Below are positions 50,932 to 58,757 of a DNA stretch of 64,000 bases, piece after piece; within the stretch, counting starts at the first letter, position 1; each line of letters opens with the position of its first letter. The stretch comes from Halorussus rarus (GTDB lineage Archaea > Halobacteriota > Halobacteria > Halobacteriales > Haladaptataceae). The position numbers and the translations under genes were made by a program. The notes beneath the pieces were generated by a model. The model did no database searches, had not been told where the DNA came from, and saw nothing but the letters and a program-made list of their open reading frames with translations. Location: positions 1,116,001 to 1,180,000 of the forward strand of contig NZ_QPMJ01000002.1 of the NCBI RefSeq assembly GCF_003369835.1. The letters are read 5' to 3'.

Positions 50932-51063
50932 ATGGACTGGGGCGACCTCTTCGAGCGGGCCGAGACGGACGAGACCGACGTGGAGACGATACGCGCCGCG
51001 CTCGCCGAACGGCGAGCGGGCAGCAACGACGGCGACGCCGACCGGGAGGGCGAGGATGCCTGA
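50932..51063 (+). CDS. 43-residue acidic protein upstream of a PIN-like gene
   Basis: MDWGDLFERAETDETDVETI continues RAALAERR and an acidic tail. The N-terminal helix-forming part is well structured in pattern; the tail is charged. ATG at 50932, with a TTTTCACC region about 30 nt upstream. It overlaps the next gene by eight bases (51056-51063), so the two are translated together. It resembles in size and position an antitoxin, but no DNA-binding motif is visible. Confidence 0.6.
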   Translation: MDWGDLFERAETDETDVETIRAALAERRAGSNDGDADREGEDA

Positions 51064-51550
51064 GGCGCCCGAGACGAACCCGGAGCGGGTCGTCGCGGAC
51101 GCCGACGTGCTGGCCGCCGACCTGCTCGCGGGCGCGGCCGATGCGGGGAACGCGGCCCGCGAGGCGATGGACGAGATCCGGCGTCACTCGTGGGTCGAAC
51201 TGGTCGCCAGCGACGCCCTGCTCGACGACGCCGAGGCCGTGGTCCGAGACCTCGCGGACGCCGACCTCGCGGCGGCCTGGCGCGAGCGCATCGAGGACCT
51301 GCGTGTTCCGGTCGACCAGCCCGAGGGCGACCACCCGGCGCTGGCGAGCGCGTACCGCGGAGGGGCCGCCCACGTCCTGAGCTACGACGAGGGCCTCACC
51401 GGCGCGGAGGCGGGCGCAACGTTCGGCTCGCGGCTGAACGTGAGCGTCAAGACGCCCGAGGGGTTCGCGGCGCTGTTCGACGCGGCGTCCCTGTACGAGG
51501 CGGTCGAGGGCGGCGACTACCCGGGGCCGGACCGCGACCCCCGGACCTAG
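51056..51550 (+). CDS. PIN-like domain protein (DUF7384-like)
   Basis: 164 residues. PIN-type spacing of acidic residues: VVADADVLAADLLAG (first Asp), WVELVASDALLDDAEAVVRD, EGDHPALASAYRGGAAHVLS followed by YDEGL (late aspartates). I recall the haloarchaeal family name DUF7384, unverified. PIN domains are Mg-dependent ribonucleases, often toxins. The overlapping small acidic gene upstream would be the partner. Activity is inference. Confidence 0.65.
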   Translation: MPEAPETNPERVVADADVLAADLLAGAADAGNAAREAMDEIRRHSWVELVASDALLDDAEAVVRDLADADLAAAWRERIEDLRVPVDQPEGDHPALASAYRGGAAHVLSYDEGLTGAEAGATFGSRLNVSVKTPEGFAALFDAASLYEAVEGGDYPGPDRDPRT

Positions 51551-51672
51551 GCCTCCAGCGCGCGCAGGAGCACTCCTGCCGACGCGCCGAAGGCGACGGC
51601 CGCGCCGGCGACGAACGCGAGCGAGCCGACCGCCGGACCGAGTCCGCGGGTCGCGGTGTTCGCGTCGTTCAT
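51547..51672 (-). CDS. 41-residue membrane protein
   Basis: MNDANTATRGLGPAVGSLAF followed by VAGAAVAFGASAGVLLRALEA: a single transmembrane helix or hairpin. The stop shares a CTAG with the convergent PIN-like gene. ATG at 51672. Compositionally typical; function unknown. Confidence 0.5.
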   Translation of the reverse strand: MNDANTATRGLGPAVGSLAFVAGAAVAFGASAGVLLRALEA

Positions 51673-51989
51673 GCCGAGGCCTGTTCGGGCCTCGGGCGTC
51701 ACTCTTTCGCTCTCGCCCGCGTCGCGTGGCGGCCACTCGGATTCACCCCAGGAACCCCGCGCAGCGGTCCTCGCAGCGCACCGGCGTCGGCTCGCCCCCG
51801 TCACTGGGTGCCATGCACGACAGTAGGTGACTGCGAGAATTGTGATCTCGGACGACGGGGAAACGTACAGCCCCGGCCGGACGTGACATCTGAATCACAG
51901 AATCGGATTCCAGTAACGTCGGCTACAGAAATATTGTTCAGATTACACTTTAGGGGTCGGGGTCCCTACGTTCAGACGAGGACAGACCG
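51673..51989. other. Intergenic region, one possible micro-ORF
   Basis: 317 bases. The right part (51830-51960) is AT-rich and includes the promoter of the gene at 51990. A minus-strand 23-codon frame at 51743-51814 (MAPSDGGEPTPVRCEDRCAG, then FLG) has two cysteines but no other support. Nothing else is recognised. Confidence 0.5.
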
Positions 51990-52271
51990 ATGAAGCTGAA
52001 CACGAGACTCCGCCGGGCCGCTCCGTCGGTCCGGACTCGGCGCGGGCGCATCGCCTCGGGATTCACTCGCACCGCGGTCCCCGTCGCCACCCTGCTGGCG
52101 CTCGCGGCCTCGGCGCTGCTGGCGGTCGGCGCGTTCGCCGCCGCGGCGGCCTTCGTCCCCGTCACGATTCCGGTCCTGCTGGCGAGCTGGGCCGTCGGCG
52201 TCGCCCTGGTCGTCGCGCTCCCGCTGGCCGTCGTCCGCGCGGCGGTCGCGGTGATCGAACGGACCCAGTAG
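51990..52271 (+). CDS. Two-helix membrane protein, unknown
   Basis: 93 residues. A basic N-terminus (MKLNTRLRRAAPSVRTRRGR) precedes two long hydrophobic helices (TLLALAASALLAVGAFAAAA and IPVLLASWAVGVALVVALPL), with a short C-terminal tail. ATG at 51990. A T-rich terminator follows directly. No family recognised. Confidence 0.65.
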   Translation: MKLNTRLRRAAPSVRTRRGRIASGFTRTAVPVATLLALAASALLAVGAFAAAAAFVPVTIPVLLASWAVGVALVVALPLAVVRAAVAVIERTQ

Positions 52272-52275
52272 GTAG

Positions 52276-52284
52276 TTTTCTTTT
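52276..52284 (+). terminator. T-rich terminator
   Basis: TTTTCTTTT five bases after the stop at 52271, the typical archaeal intrinsic terminator form. Confidence 0.55.
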
Positions 52285-52358
52285 CCGCGGACGACCTATC
52301 GCCGTACGTCGAAAATCGTTAACAGAACGCGGGATGCATGGCCACGTGGGGAGATAGC

Positions 52359-52655
52359 ATGTGTCACAGGCGCGGCGACTGGTCACGAACGTCCAGCAGA
52401 GCCAGCGAATCGGACGAGGAGGACGAGCGCGAGCGGAGGCCCGGTTGGGTACGCACCAAGGACCGGCTCGTGGAGCTGGTCTCCCGCGACGAGACCGAGC
52501 CGAACCGCGAGACGCCCGAGCGGCCGGCGACGGAGGCCGAATCGACGTCGGTGCCCGAGACTGCGACCGAGAGTGAGGTCGAGACGGAGCCGGCCGAGAG
52601 CGACGGGACCGAGGACGGCGAGCGCGAGGAGGAGCCGATTCCGGCGGACGACTAG
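52359..52655 (+). CDS. Small acidic haloarchaeal protein
   Basis: 98 residues. A short N-terminal motif MCHRRGDWSRTSSRASESDE is followed by a predicted amphipathic stretch (GWVRTKDRLVELVSRDE) and a long Glu/Thr/Ser-rich, probably disordered tail. ATG at 52359. Family not assigned; the Cys-His-Arg opening recurs in haloarchaeal small proteins as I recall. A T-run follows the stop. Confidence 0.55.
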   Translation: MCHRRGDWSRTSSRASESDEEDERERRPGWVRTKDRLVELVSRDETEPNRETPERPATEAESTSVPETATESEVETEPAESDGTEDGEREEEPIPADD

Positions 52656-52661
52656 CGACGC

Positions 52662-52669
52662 TTCTTTTT
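52662..52669 (+). terminator. T-rich terminator
   Basis: TTCTTTTT seven bases after the stop at 52655. Confidence 0.5.
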
Positions 52670-52746
52670 AGAGGGCCAGGAAGGCAAGCTCGCCTACTGA
52701 CCCAAGCTCGCCAGACTGGCCGATAGCGGTAGGGCAGTTTCTTTTC

Positions 52747-52923
52747 CGAAAGCCCCCGGTCGCTGCATCCGCCGGGTCTCGCTGTCGTTCGAAAGGCGCT
52801 TCGCGCCTTTCGTGATGACGAGAGAGCGAAGCTCTCTCGAACCACGCTCCTCGTCACTCCGCTCCTGCGGTGCTTGCGTCGTCCGGGCGGAATGCAGCGA
52901 CCGGCCCCTTTCAGTCCACCCGG
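52747..52923 (-). repeat. Structured intergenic element, copy 2
   Basis: Read on the minus strand it starts with the same 22-bp box as copy 1 (52923 down to 52902), contains two perfect hairpins, CGAGAGAGC/GCTCTCTCG (52819-52839) and CGAAAGGCGC/GCGCCTTTCG (52790-52812), and ends with GGGGGCTTTCG (52757-52747). Near-terminal inverted repeats (52756-52773 and 52886-52904) would close it into one large stem. The rest of the 52656-53065 gap is GC-rich non-coding sequence plus the promoter region of the next gene. Confidence 0.72.
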
Positions 52924-53065
52924 ACAGTCGGCTGATCCACCGGCTGCTTCCCGGCGAACTGTGTCACCAGGCGTTCACTGGTGGATTCGTCAGCCGACGT
53001 CAGGGCTGGCATTCCGACGGGGGCGACCAGAGGGATTTTTCGTGCCGGGCCACCGAGGGGGAGGC

Positions 53066-54028
53066 GTGCGCGAGTACCCCTTCGAGTTGGCGCTGTGCGC
53101 GCACCTCGAAGCCGCCGAGGAGGTCGTCGTCGCCCGCCAGCTGGGCGGCGGCGTCCGCGCGCCCGCCAACCGCGTCCTCGACGTGGTCTGCGTCGAGCCC
53201 GGCCCGGAGTTCGACGCCCGGGCGAACCTGACGCCCGCGACGATCCCCGACGCCGCCATCGAGAGCGACGTCGGCGTCGGGCGGGCGAGCGACCCCCGAG
53301 AGGCCGTCGACGCGCCGCCCGAGCGCGCCCGCCGCGTCGCCGAGGCGGCGGTCGAGATCGGCTTCTTCGAGCGCGCGGTCGGCGGGGGCGTCCGCCGGGT
53401 CGCTCGCTACCCCGACGACTGGTTCGGCCGGCTGGTCGCCATCGAGAACAAGCCCGACCTCGGCGAGCCCGGCGACCTGCAGCTCCAGCTCCGGAAGGAC
53501 GCCGCGCTCGCGCTGGCCGACGAGGTGGTGCTGGCGACCGAGAGCTACGTGACCGGCGCCCACCTCAACCGCATCCCCGACGCGGTCGGCGTCTGGCGGT
53601 TCGACCCCGAGACCGGCGACCGCGAGGTGGTCCGGGCGGCCGACCGCCTGCCGAGCGACGGCTGGGGCGTCGAACTCCTCGACGAGCATCCGCTCCGGAC
53701 GGACGTGGCGACGGTCACGCCCGAAGAGAAGGCCCGCCGGCGCCGGAAGATCGCCGAGCGCGCCTACGGGAAGGGATGGCGGTCCGACGCGTTCCCGGCC
53801 TGCGGCGAAATCGAGGTCGCCGAGCGCGAAGGGAGCCTCGGACTCCCGTACTGCTCCTGGAAGGACCGCGTCGTCGACCCCGCGAACTGCGGGCCGGACT
53901 GTCCGGGCCACGACCCCGCCGACCCGCCCGAGTTCGACGTACCGGAGGCGCGGGACGGCCGGACGCCGTGGGTCGCCGAGCCGGAGGGCGAGGCCAGGCG
54001 CCAGGCCGGCCTCGACCGGTTCGGGTAA
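53066..54028 (+). CDS. DUF5787 family haloarchaeal protein
   Basis: 320 residues. Start GTG at 53066 (VREYPFELALCAHLEA). The middle has nuclease-like features: NRVLDVVCVEPGPEF, FGRLVAIENKPDLGEPGDLQ with Asp and Glu-x-Lys in the arrangement seen in PD-(D/E)xK folds. The C-terminus has a cysteine set (FPACGE, YCSWKD, NCGPDCPGHDP) that may bind a metal or cluster. DUF5787 from memory. Possibly a DNA-repair nuclease; inference. Confidence 0.75.
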   Translation: MREYPFELALCAHLEAAEEVVVARQLGGGVRAPANRVLDVVCVEPGPEFDARANLTPATIPDAAIESDVGVGRASDPREAVDAPPERARRVAEAAVEIGFFERAVGGGVRRVARYPDDWFGRLVAIENKPDLGEPGDLQLQLRKDAALALADEVVLATESYVTGAHLNRIPDAVGVWRFDPETGDREVVRAADRLPSDGWGVELLDEHPLRTDVATVTPEEKARRRRKIAERAYGKGWRSDAFPACGEIEVAEREGSLGLPYCSWKDRVVDPANCGPDCPGHDPADPPEFDVPEARDGRTPWVAEPEGEARRQAGLDRFG

Positions 54029-54059
54029 GGATGCGGCCCGTCGACCGGTTCACGCGCGC

Positions 54060-55892
54060 TCACCCGACCGGCGTCTCGTCGTCCACCGCGTCCAGCAGGT
54101 CGAGGCGGGCCAGCAGGTCCCGCGTGGGTCGACCGCGCTCGTCCCACTCCCGGCGGTCGTAGTAGGCCGAGAGCAGCGCGTCGAACTCCTCGGGGTCGAT
54201 GGCCTCGCCCTCTCGCGGGCCGCTTTCGAGGGGGTCGGTCAGCTTCGCCGGAAGCTCGTCGTCGCTCCGGTCGAACCCCTCTCGGACGTTGAACAGCCGG
54301 GTCAGCGTCCAGATGCGCTCGCCCGCGGTCCGGAGCTCCGCCCGGGTGTAGTCGAGACCGACCGCCGCGAGCCACGCCGCGCCGAGGTCCTCGAACGCCT
54401 CGCCCGCGAAGTCGTCGGCGACCAGGCTCCAGAGCAGCGACCGGGCGTCCTGCTCGGCGATCACCGCCTCGGCCCGGCGTTCGCGGCCCCACGACTCGGC
54501 GGCGAACACCTCCTCGACCACCGGTCGGGCCCGGCGGTGGCAAGCGCCCCGGTCGCTGGTGGCGTAGGCCAGCGCCATCGACGCCGCGCCCCGCGGGTCG
54601 TAGGTCGGCAGCTCCATCGCCTTCACGGTCGGCACCAGGTCGGCGCCGCCGTAGCGGTCGGCCGCGGCGTCGACGCCCCGGGCCAGCAAGTCGCCGAGTT
54701 CGGTGTCGCGGCGAGCGATTTCGCCGAGGAGTTCGCGGGCCGCGTTCTCGTCGCCGAACGAGAGGTCGCGGTCGAGGACGCCCTCCTCGCTCGCCCGGAT
54801 GGCCCACGCCACGGCGTTGCCCGCGCTGATGACGTCGACGCCCAGGCGGTCGCAGGTCTCGCCGAGCGCGGCGACCGCGTCGAAGTCGGCGATGCCCAGC
54901 CCCGACCCGAGCGAGATGGCGGTCGCGCCCCGCGGGACGCTCTCGCGGGGCCCGTCGGCGTCGGAATCGTCTCGTTCTGGTCCGATGTCGTCACCTCCGA
55001 CACTCCCGTCCCTCGCCGTCTCGACCCGGAAGCCGCCCGGAATCTCGCCCTCGCGCTCGCGGGCGACCGCGGCCCGGCGGACCGCCTCGATGCCGACCGC
55101 GCCCGCGCCGTCGAACGCGCCGGCCTGCCAGCCCCGGGTCGGGAGCACGCCCACCGCGTCGGCGAAGTCGACGGTCTCGACGGTCTCGCTGGCGGCCTGC
55201 CACCGGCCGGTGTCGCCCGCCGCGAACCGGGCCTCGGCGTCGGCCCGTCGGTCGGCGAGGTCGGCCGGCGGGTCGGGCGGGTCGCCCTCGGCGACGACCG
55301 CCTTCAGGCGCTTGGCGCCCAAGACCGCGCCGGCGCCGCCCCGGCCCGCCTGGTGGTCGCCGCCGTCCGAGGCGATGGTCGCGTACCGGACCCGGCGCTC
55401 GCCGGCGGGCCCGATGCACGCGGCGGGCGCGTCGAGCGCCGCGTCGGTCGCCGCGGCGTCGGCACCCCAGAGGTTCTCCGCGGGTTCGAGGGCGGCGCCG
55501 CCGTCCCGGATGCGGAGCATCGTCGGCTCGTCGGCCGCGCCCTCGACCAGCACCGCGACGACGTCGTCCAGCGCGCCGGCGAGTGCGCCGGCGAAGTCGC
55601 CGCCGGCGTACGAGTCGAGGAAGGCACCGGTCAGCGGTGACTTCGTGACCGCGGCGTAGCGCTGCTCGCCCGGCGTGAGTCCCGACAGGGGGCCGAGCGC
55701 GAACAACAGGACGTTCTCGGGTCCGAGCGAATCGGTGCCCGGGTCGAGTTCCTCGTAGAGGTAGCGGGCCGCCAGGCCCTTGCCGCCGAGGTAGCGGCGA
55801 CGCCACGCCCCGGGGACGGGTTCGCGCTCGACGCTGCCGTCGCTCAGGTCCACCCGGAGGAGCCGGTCCGGCGGTTCGTAACCCCCATCCAT
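54060..55892 (-). CDS. Aldehyde ferredoxin oxidoreductase homologue lacking Fe-S cysteines
   Basis: 610 residues, all AOR regions recognisable: RRYLGGKGLAARYLYEE, TKSPLTGAFLDSYAGGDFAG, GGAGAVLGAKRLKAVV, AWAIRASEEGVLD, ELPTYDPRGAASMALAYATS. Yet the Cys-x2-Cys-x3-Cys motif expected around residues 280-300 is replaced by REREGEIPGGFRVETARDG, and the distal fourth cysteine (ARSLLWSLVAD region) is also absent. The bis-pterin tungsten site may persist without the [4Fe-4S] cluster, or the protein is non-catalytic. No ferredoxin gene is adjacent. ATG at 55892. Confidence 0.85.
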   Translation of the reverse strand: MDGGYEPPDRLLRVDLSDGSVEREPVPGAWRRRYLGGKGLAARYLYEELDPGTDSLGPENVLLFALGPLSGLTPGEQRYAAVTKSPLTGAFLDSYAGGDFAGALAGALDDVVAVLVEGAADEPTMLRIRDGGAALEPAENLWGADAAATDAALDAPAACIGPAGERRVRYATIASDGGDHQAGRGGAGAVLGAKRLKAVVAEGDPPDPPADLADRRADAEARFAAGDTGRWQAASETVETVDFADAVGVLPTRGWQAGAFDGAGAVGIEAVRRAAVAREREGEIPGGFRVETARDGSVGGDDIGPERDDSDADGPRESVPRGATAISLGSGLGIADFDAVAALGETCDRLGVDVISAGNAVAWAIRASEEGVLDRDLSFGDENAARELLGEIARRDTELGDLLARGVDAAADRYGGADLVPTVKAMELPTYDPRGAASMALAYATSDRGACHRRARPVVEEVFAAESWGRERRAEAVIAEQDARSLLWSLVADDFAGEAFEDLGAAWLAAVGLDYTRAELRTAGERIWTLTRLFNVREGFDRSDDELPAKLTDPLESGPREGEAIDPEEFDALLSAYYDRREWDERGRPTRDLLARLDLLDAVDDETPVG

Positions 55893-56013
55893 CTGGACTC
55901 AGGTACGGCTCGCACGTTGGTAACGGTTCGGGTGCCGGGATGGGTCGGGTGAGCGGCGCGAGGGTCGGAGCGCGACGGGGACACTTTTGGGTCTCACCGC
56001 CGAAACGTCGAGT

Positions 56014-56658
56014 ATGTACGACCGCATCCTGGTTCCGACAGACGGCAGCGACCAGCCGTCCGTGGTCCGCCACGCGCTGAACGTCGCCGAGCTCGCCGGC
56101 GCGACCGTCCACGCCCTCTACGTGGTCGACGAGAAGGCGCTGGACTACCAGCCCTCCGAGTCGGGCCGGAAGGAGACCCGCGAGGCCCGCCGCGAGGAGG
56201 GCGAGGCGGCCGTCGCGGACATCTCCGAGGCCGCCGAGGAGCGGGGCCTCGACGCGGTCACCGCCATCGAGGAGGGGTCGCCCGCCGAGACCGTCGTCGA
56301 CTACGCCGACGAGGTCGACGCGGAGATGGTCGTGATGGGCACCCGCGGCCGGTCGGGCGTCGACCGCTACGTCCTCGGGAGCGTCACCGAGCAGGTGGTC
56401 CGCAGCAGCGAGGTGCCGGTGCTGACGGTCAACCTCGAGCGCCAGCGCCGGGCGGTCCGCGACGACGAGACCGCCGTCGAGCGCGCGAAGGAGGTGCTCG
56501 CCGACGAGGGCCACGAGGTCGCGGAGGTGCCCGAGCAGCCCTACCGCGAGAGCAACACCTGGATCGTCCGGGCGGTCACCGCGGACGGTGACACCTTCAA
56601 CGTCCACCTCGACGCCGCCTCCGGCGAGTCGCGGGTCGCCCGCATCCGGAGCGAGTGA
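56014..56658 (+). CDS. UspA with C-terminal PepSY-like extension
   Basis: 214 residues. Residues 1-145 are UspA (YDRILVPTDGSDQPSVVRHA; VVMGTRGRSGVDRYVLGSVT with an intact ATP loop). The extra 65 residues (VERAKEVLADEGHEVAEVPE, RESNTWIVRAVTADGDTFNV, HLDAASGESRVARI) resemble a PepSY-like small domain with its W-x-V ... V-x-x-D-x-x-x-G-x-V/x pattern. Start at ATG 56014, shortly after an AT-rich ACTTTTGG. The fusion is unusual. Confidence 0.82.
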   Translation: MYDRILVPTDGSDQPSVVRHALNVAELAGATVHALYVVDEKALDYQPSESGRKETREARREEGEAAVADISEAAEERGLDAVTAIEEGSPAETVVDYADEVDAEMVVMGTRGRSGVDRYVLGSVTEQVVRSSEVPVLTVNLERQRRAVRDDETAVERAKEVLADEGHEVAEVPEQPYRESNTWIVRAVTADGDTFNVHLDAASGESRVARIRSE

Positions 56659-56747
56659 CGACGCGCGACGGCGAGGTTTGATCGCCGTTCGGGCCCGGAA
56701 CGCCGACCCCCGCGAGCTATTTCCCGCTGGCCGCCCAACTCCGGAGC

Positions 56748-57407
56748 ATGCCCGCCGGAGTCGTCATCGCGGGGGGTCGCTCGACCCGGTTCGGCGACGC
56801 GGACAAGGCGGTCGCCGACCTCGCCGGCGCGCCGATGATACGCCGGGTCGCCGACCGGCTCGCGCCCGCGGTGGACGTCCTCGTCGTCAACTGCCGGGCC
56901 GACCAGCGCGAGCCGATAACCGACGCGCTGACCGGCTACGACCGGCCGGTCCGGTTCGCGGTCGACCCCGACCCCGACCGGGGACCGATGGCCGGCATCC
57001 GGACCGGCCTCCGGGAGGTCGAGTCGACCGACTCGGCGTACGCCTTCGTCGCGGCCTGCGACATGCCCTTCCTCGACGCGAACCTCGTGGAGTACCTGTT
57101 CGAGCGCGCCCGGGGTCGTGCAGAAAGAGGTGATGAGTCGGGAGATGGAGCGGCGGAGTCCCACGACGCCGCGGTCCCGCGACCGACCGAGTGGTTCGAG
57201 ACCACCCACGCCGTCTACCGGGCGGCGCCGATGGCCGACGCCTGCGACCGCGCGCTGGCGCGGGGCGACCACAAGATAATCGAACCCCTGTTCGAGCTCG
57301 ACTACGTCGTGGTCGAGGGCGACGAACTCGCCGACTTCGACCCCGACAGCTTCGAGAACGTCAACACCCGCGAGGAGTTCGAGGCCGCCGAAGAGCGCTA
57401 TCGCTGA
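56748..57407 (+). CDS. mobA: Molybdenum cofactor guanylyltransferase MobA
   Basis: 219 residues. Nucleotidyltransferase motif AGVVIAGGRSTRFGDADKAV (the GGxSxRxGxDK-type signature), PDRGPMAGIRTGLREVES, FVAACDMPFLDANLVEYL. Attaches GMP to molybdopterin, giving the MGD cofactor. A segment at 121-150 is an acidic insertion. ATG at 56748. With moaE and yqeC it shows that the cell makes dinucleotide forms of the cofactor. Confidence 0.88.
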   Translation: MPAGVVIAGGRSTRFGDADKAVADLAGAPMIRRVADRLAPAVDVLVVNCRADQREPITDALTGYDRPVRFAVDPDPDRGPMAGIRTGLREVESTDSAYAFVAACDMPFLDANLVEYLFERARGRAERGDESGDGAAESHDAAVPRPTEWFETTHAVYRAAPMADACDRALARGDHKIIEPLFELDYVVVEGDELADFDPDSFENVNTREEFEAAEERYR

Positions 57408-57445
57408 GTTCGGTCCACCGCGGCGCTTCACGCGAGACCGATTCT

Positions 57446-58183
57446 CTAAGACCGCTCGACCACCGCGACCACCGGGTCGTCGGCGACCATCCGGGTCAGC
57501 ACCACGCGGGGCACCGAGTCGGGCGCGCGAGCCAGCACCCCCTCCGCGATTTCTCGACCGACAGCCTCCAGCTGCGAATCATCGACCATGTTGACGACCG
57601 GAATCGCGGTCGCGCCCTCGGGGACGCCCTTCAGGCCCGCCTCCTCGCTGGCGAGCACCGCGCCCACGTCCTCGGTGCGAACCTCCTCGCCGACCTTCCG
57701 GCCAGTGACCGCGGCCACGCGCTCGGGCCGGTGGATCCGCTCGTCGGTGAGCGGCTTTCCGACGATCCGGGCGCTGGCGAGGGGAATCACGGTGTCGGCC
57801 GCAGCGGGAATCCGGGGTTCGCGCTCGTTCGGGGCCTTCAGCCACCGGGTGCGCGCGCCGTCGGCCTTGACGAGCACCGGCCCGTCGTGAGCCGCCGCGA
57901 GGTCGGCCACCGTCTCGGGGTCGTAGCCGCGGTAGCGGTCCTCGCGCTCGCGCTCGGGGACGAGTCCCAGCGGGAAGCGGTCGGCCGCGGCGGCGGACCC
58001 GATAGGGTCGTCGGTGACGACCACCGCCGCGACCTCCTCGTCGAAGATGGGGATGCGGACCGTCGCGGTGACGACCGCGCGGTCGAGGCGACCGGCCAGC
58101 GCGTAGAGGGTGGTCTTCTTCCCGCCGGCGCCGACGACGCAGGTCAGCCCGGTCGCGGCGTCGAGCGCGTCGGGGAGGTTCAT
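57446..58183 (-). CDS. yqeC: YqeC-like selenium/molybdenum hydroxylase accessory protein
   Basis: 245 residues. P-loop-like start CVVGAGGKKTTLYALAGRLD and the later LVKADGARTRWLKAPNEREP and PVVNMVDDSQLE match YqeC, described near selenium-dependent molybdenum hydroxylases; its reaction is not known. ATG at 58183, overlapping the previous gene's stop by four bases (58180-58183). Beside mobA, in convergent orientation to it. Confidence 0.8.
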   Translation of the reverse strand: MNLPDALDAATGLTCVVGAGGKKTTLYALAGRLDRAVVTATVRIPIFDEEVAAVVVTDDPIGSAAAADRFPLGLVPEREREDRYRGYDPETVADLAAAHDGPVLVKADGARTRWLKAPNEREPRIPAAADTVIPLASARIVGKPLTDERIHRPERVAAVTGRKVGEEVRTEDVGAVLASEEAGLKGVPEGATAIPVVNMVDDSQLEAVGREIAEGVLARAPDSVPRVVLTRMVADDPVVAVVERS

Positions 58184-58638
58184 GCCGCCTCCTCCGCCGC
58201 CGGTCGGCCGGTCTCCCGGTCGTAGAGCCTCGCCATCTCGTTGACGAACGCCAGCTTCAGCGACATCGTCAGTGCGGTGAAGACCGCGGTCCGGCCGGGC
58301 TTTCGGCGGACGGCCGAGTAGAGCGCGTACAGGAAGACCGGGGCGTTGACCACGTTCAGGAGGTTGGCCCGACCGGCGTCGGCGCCCTCGACCCACAATC
58401 GCTCGCCGCGGACGCCGCGGGTCATCCAGCCCTCGTCGGACTCGGGGTCGGGTTCCGGGAAGAGGACTGGGTTGACGACGACGAACGCGACCGTCGCGGC
58501 GAGCAGCTTCCAGTTGCGGGCGTAGAGCGCGTACACCAGCAGCGGGCCGGTCGGAACCCGAGTCCATCCGCTCGCGGGGTTCTCGTGGCGGTCCCAGAAG
58601 TCGGCCTCGGCGAGCCGGCGGCGAAGCGTCGCGGCCAT
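58180..58638 (-). CDS. DUF6653-like membrane protein
   Basis: 152 residues. Two to three hydrophobic segments (LLAATVAFVVVNPVLFPEP, LLNVVNAPVFLYALYSAVRR, AVFTALTMSLKLAFVNEMAR) and an N-terminal motif FWDRHENPASGWTR; recalled as DUF6653. ATG at 58638 is chosen because upstream sequence is GC-poor and non-coding. Overlaps yqeC, probably one operon. Confidence 0.72.
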   Translation of the reverse strand: MAATLRRRLAEADFWDRHENPASGWTRVPTGPLLVYALYARNWKLLAATVAFVVVNPVLFPEPDPESDEGWMTRGVRGERLWVEGADAGRANLLNVVNAPVFLYALYSAVRRKPGRTAVFTALTMSLKLAFVNEMARLYDRETGRPAAEEAA

Positions 58639-58757
58639 ACTCCCGGGGCGTACGCGGGGCGCACACAAAATCTTCACGTCGGAACCGGGCCGTTGTCGAC
58701 CGGGTAGGCACACGCTAACCAGTAGCTAAAAACCGGACGCCGGTGATACCTGGCTCC

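Noticed and set aside
51743-51814. 23-residue Cys-containing micro-ORF on the minus strand
   Set aside because: Only two cysteines and a good ATG; no promoter, conservation or domain evidence available.
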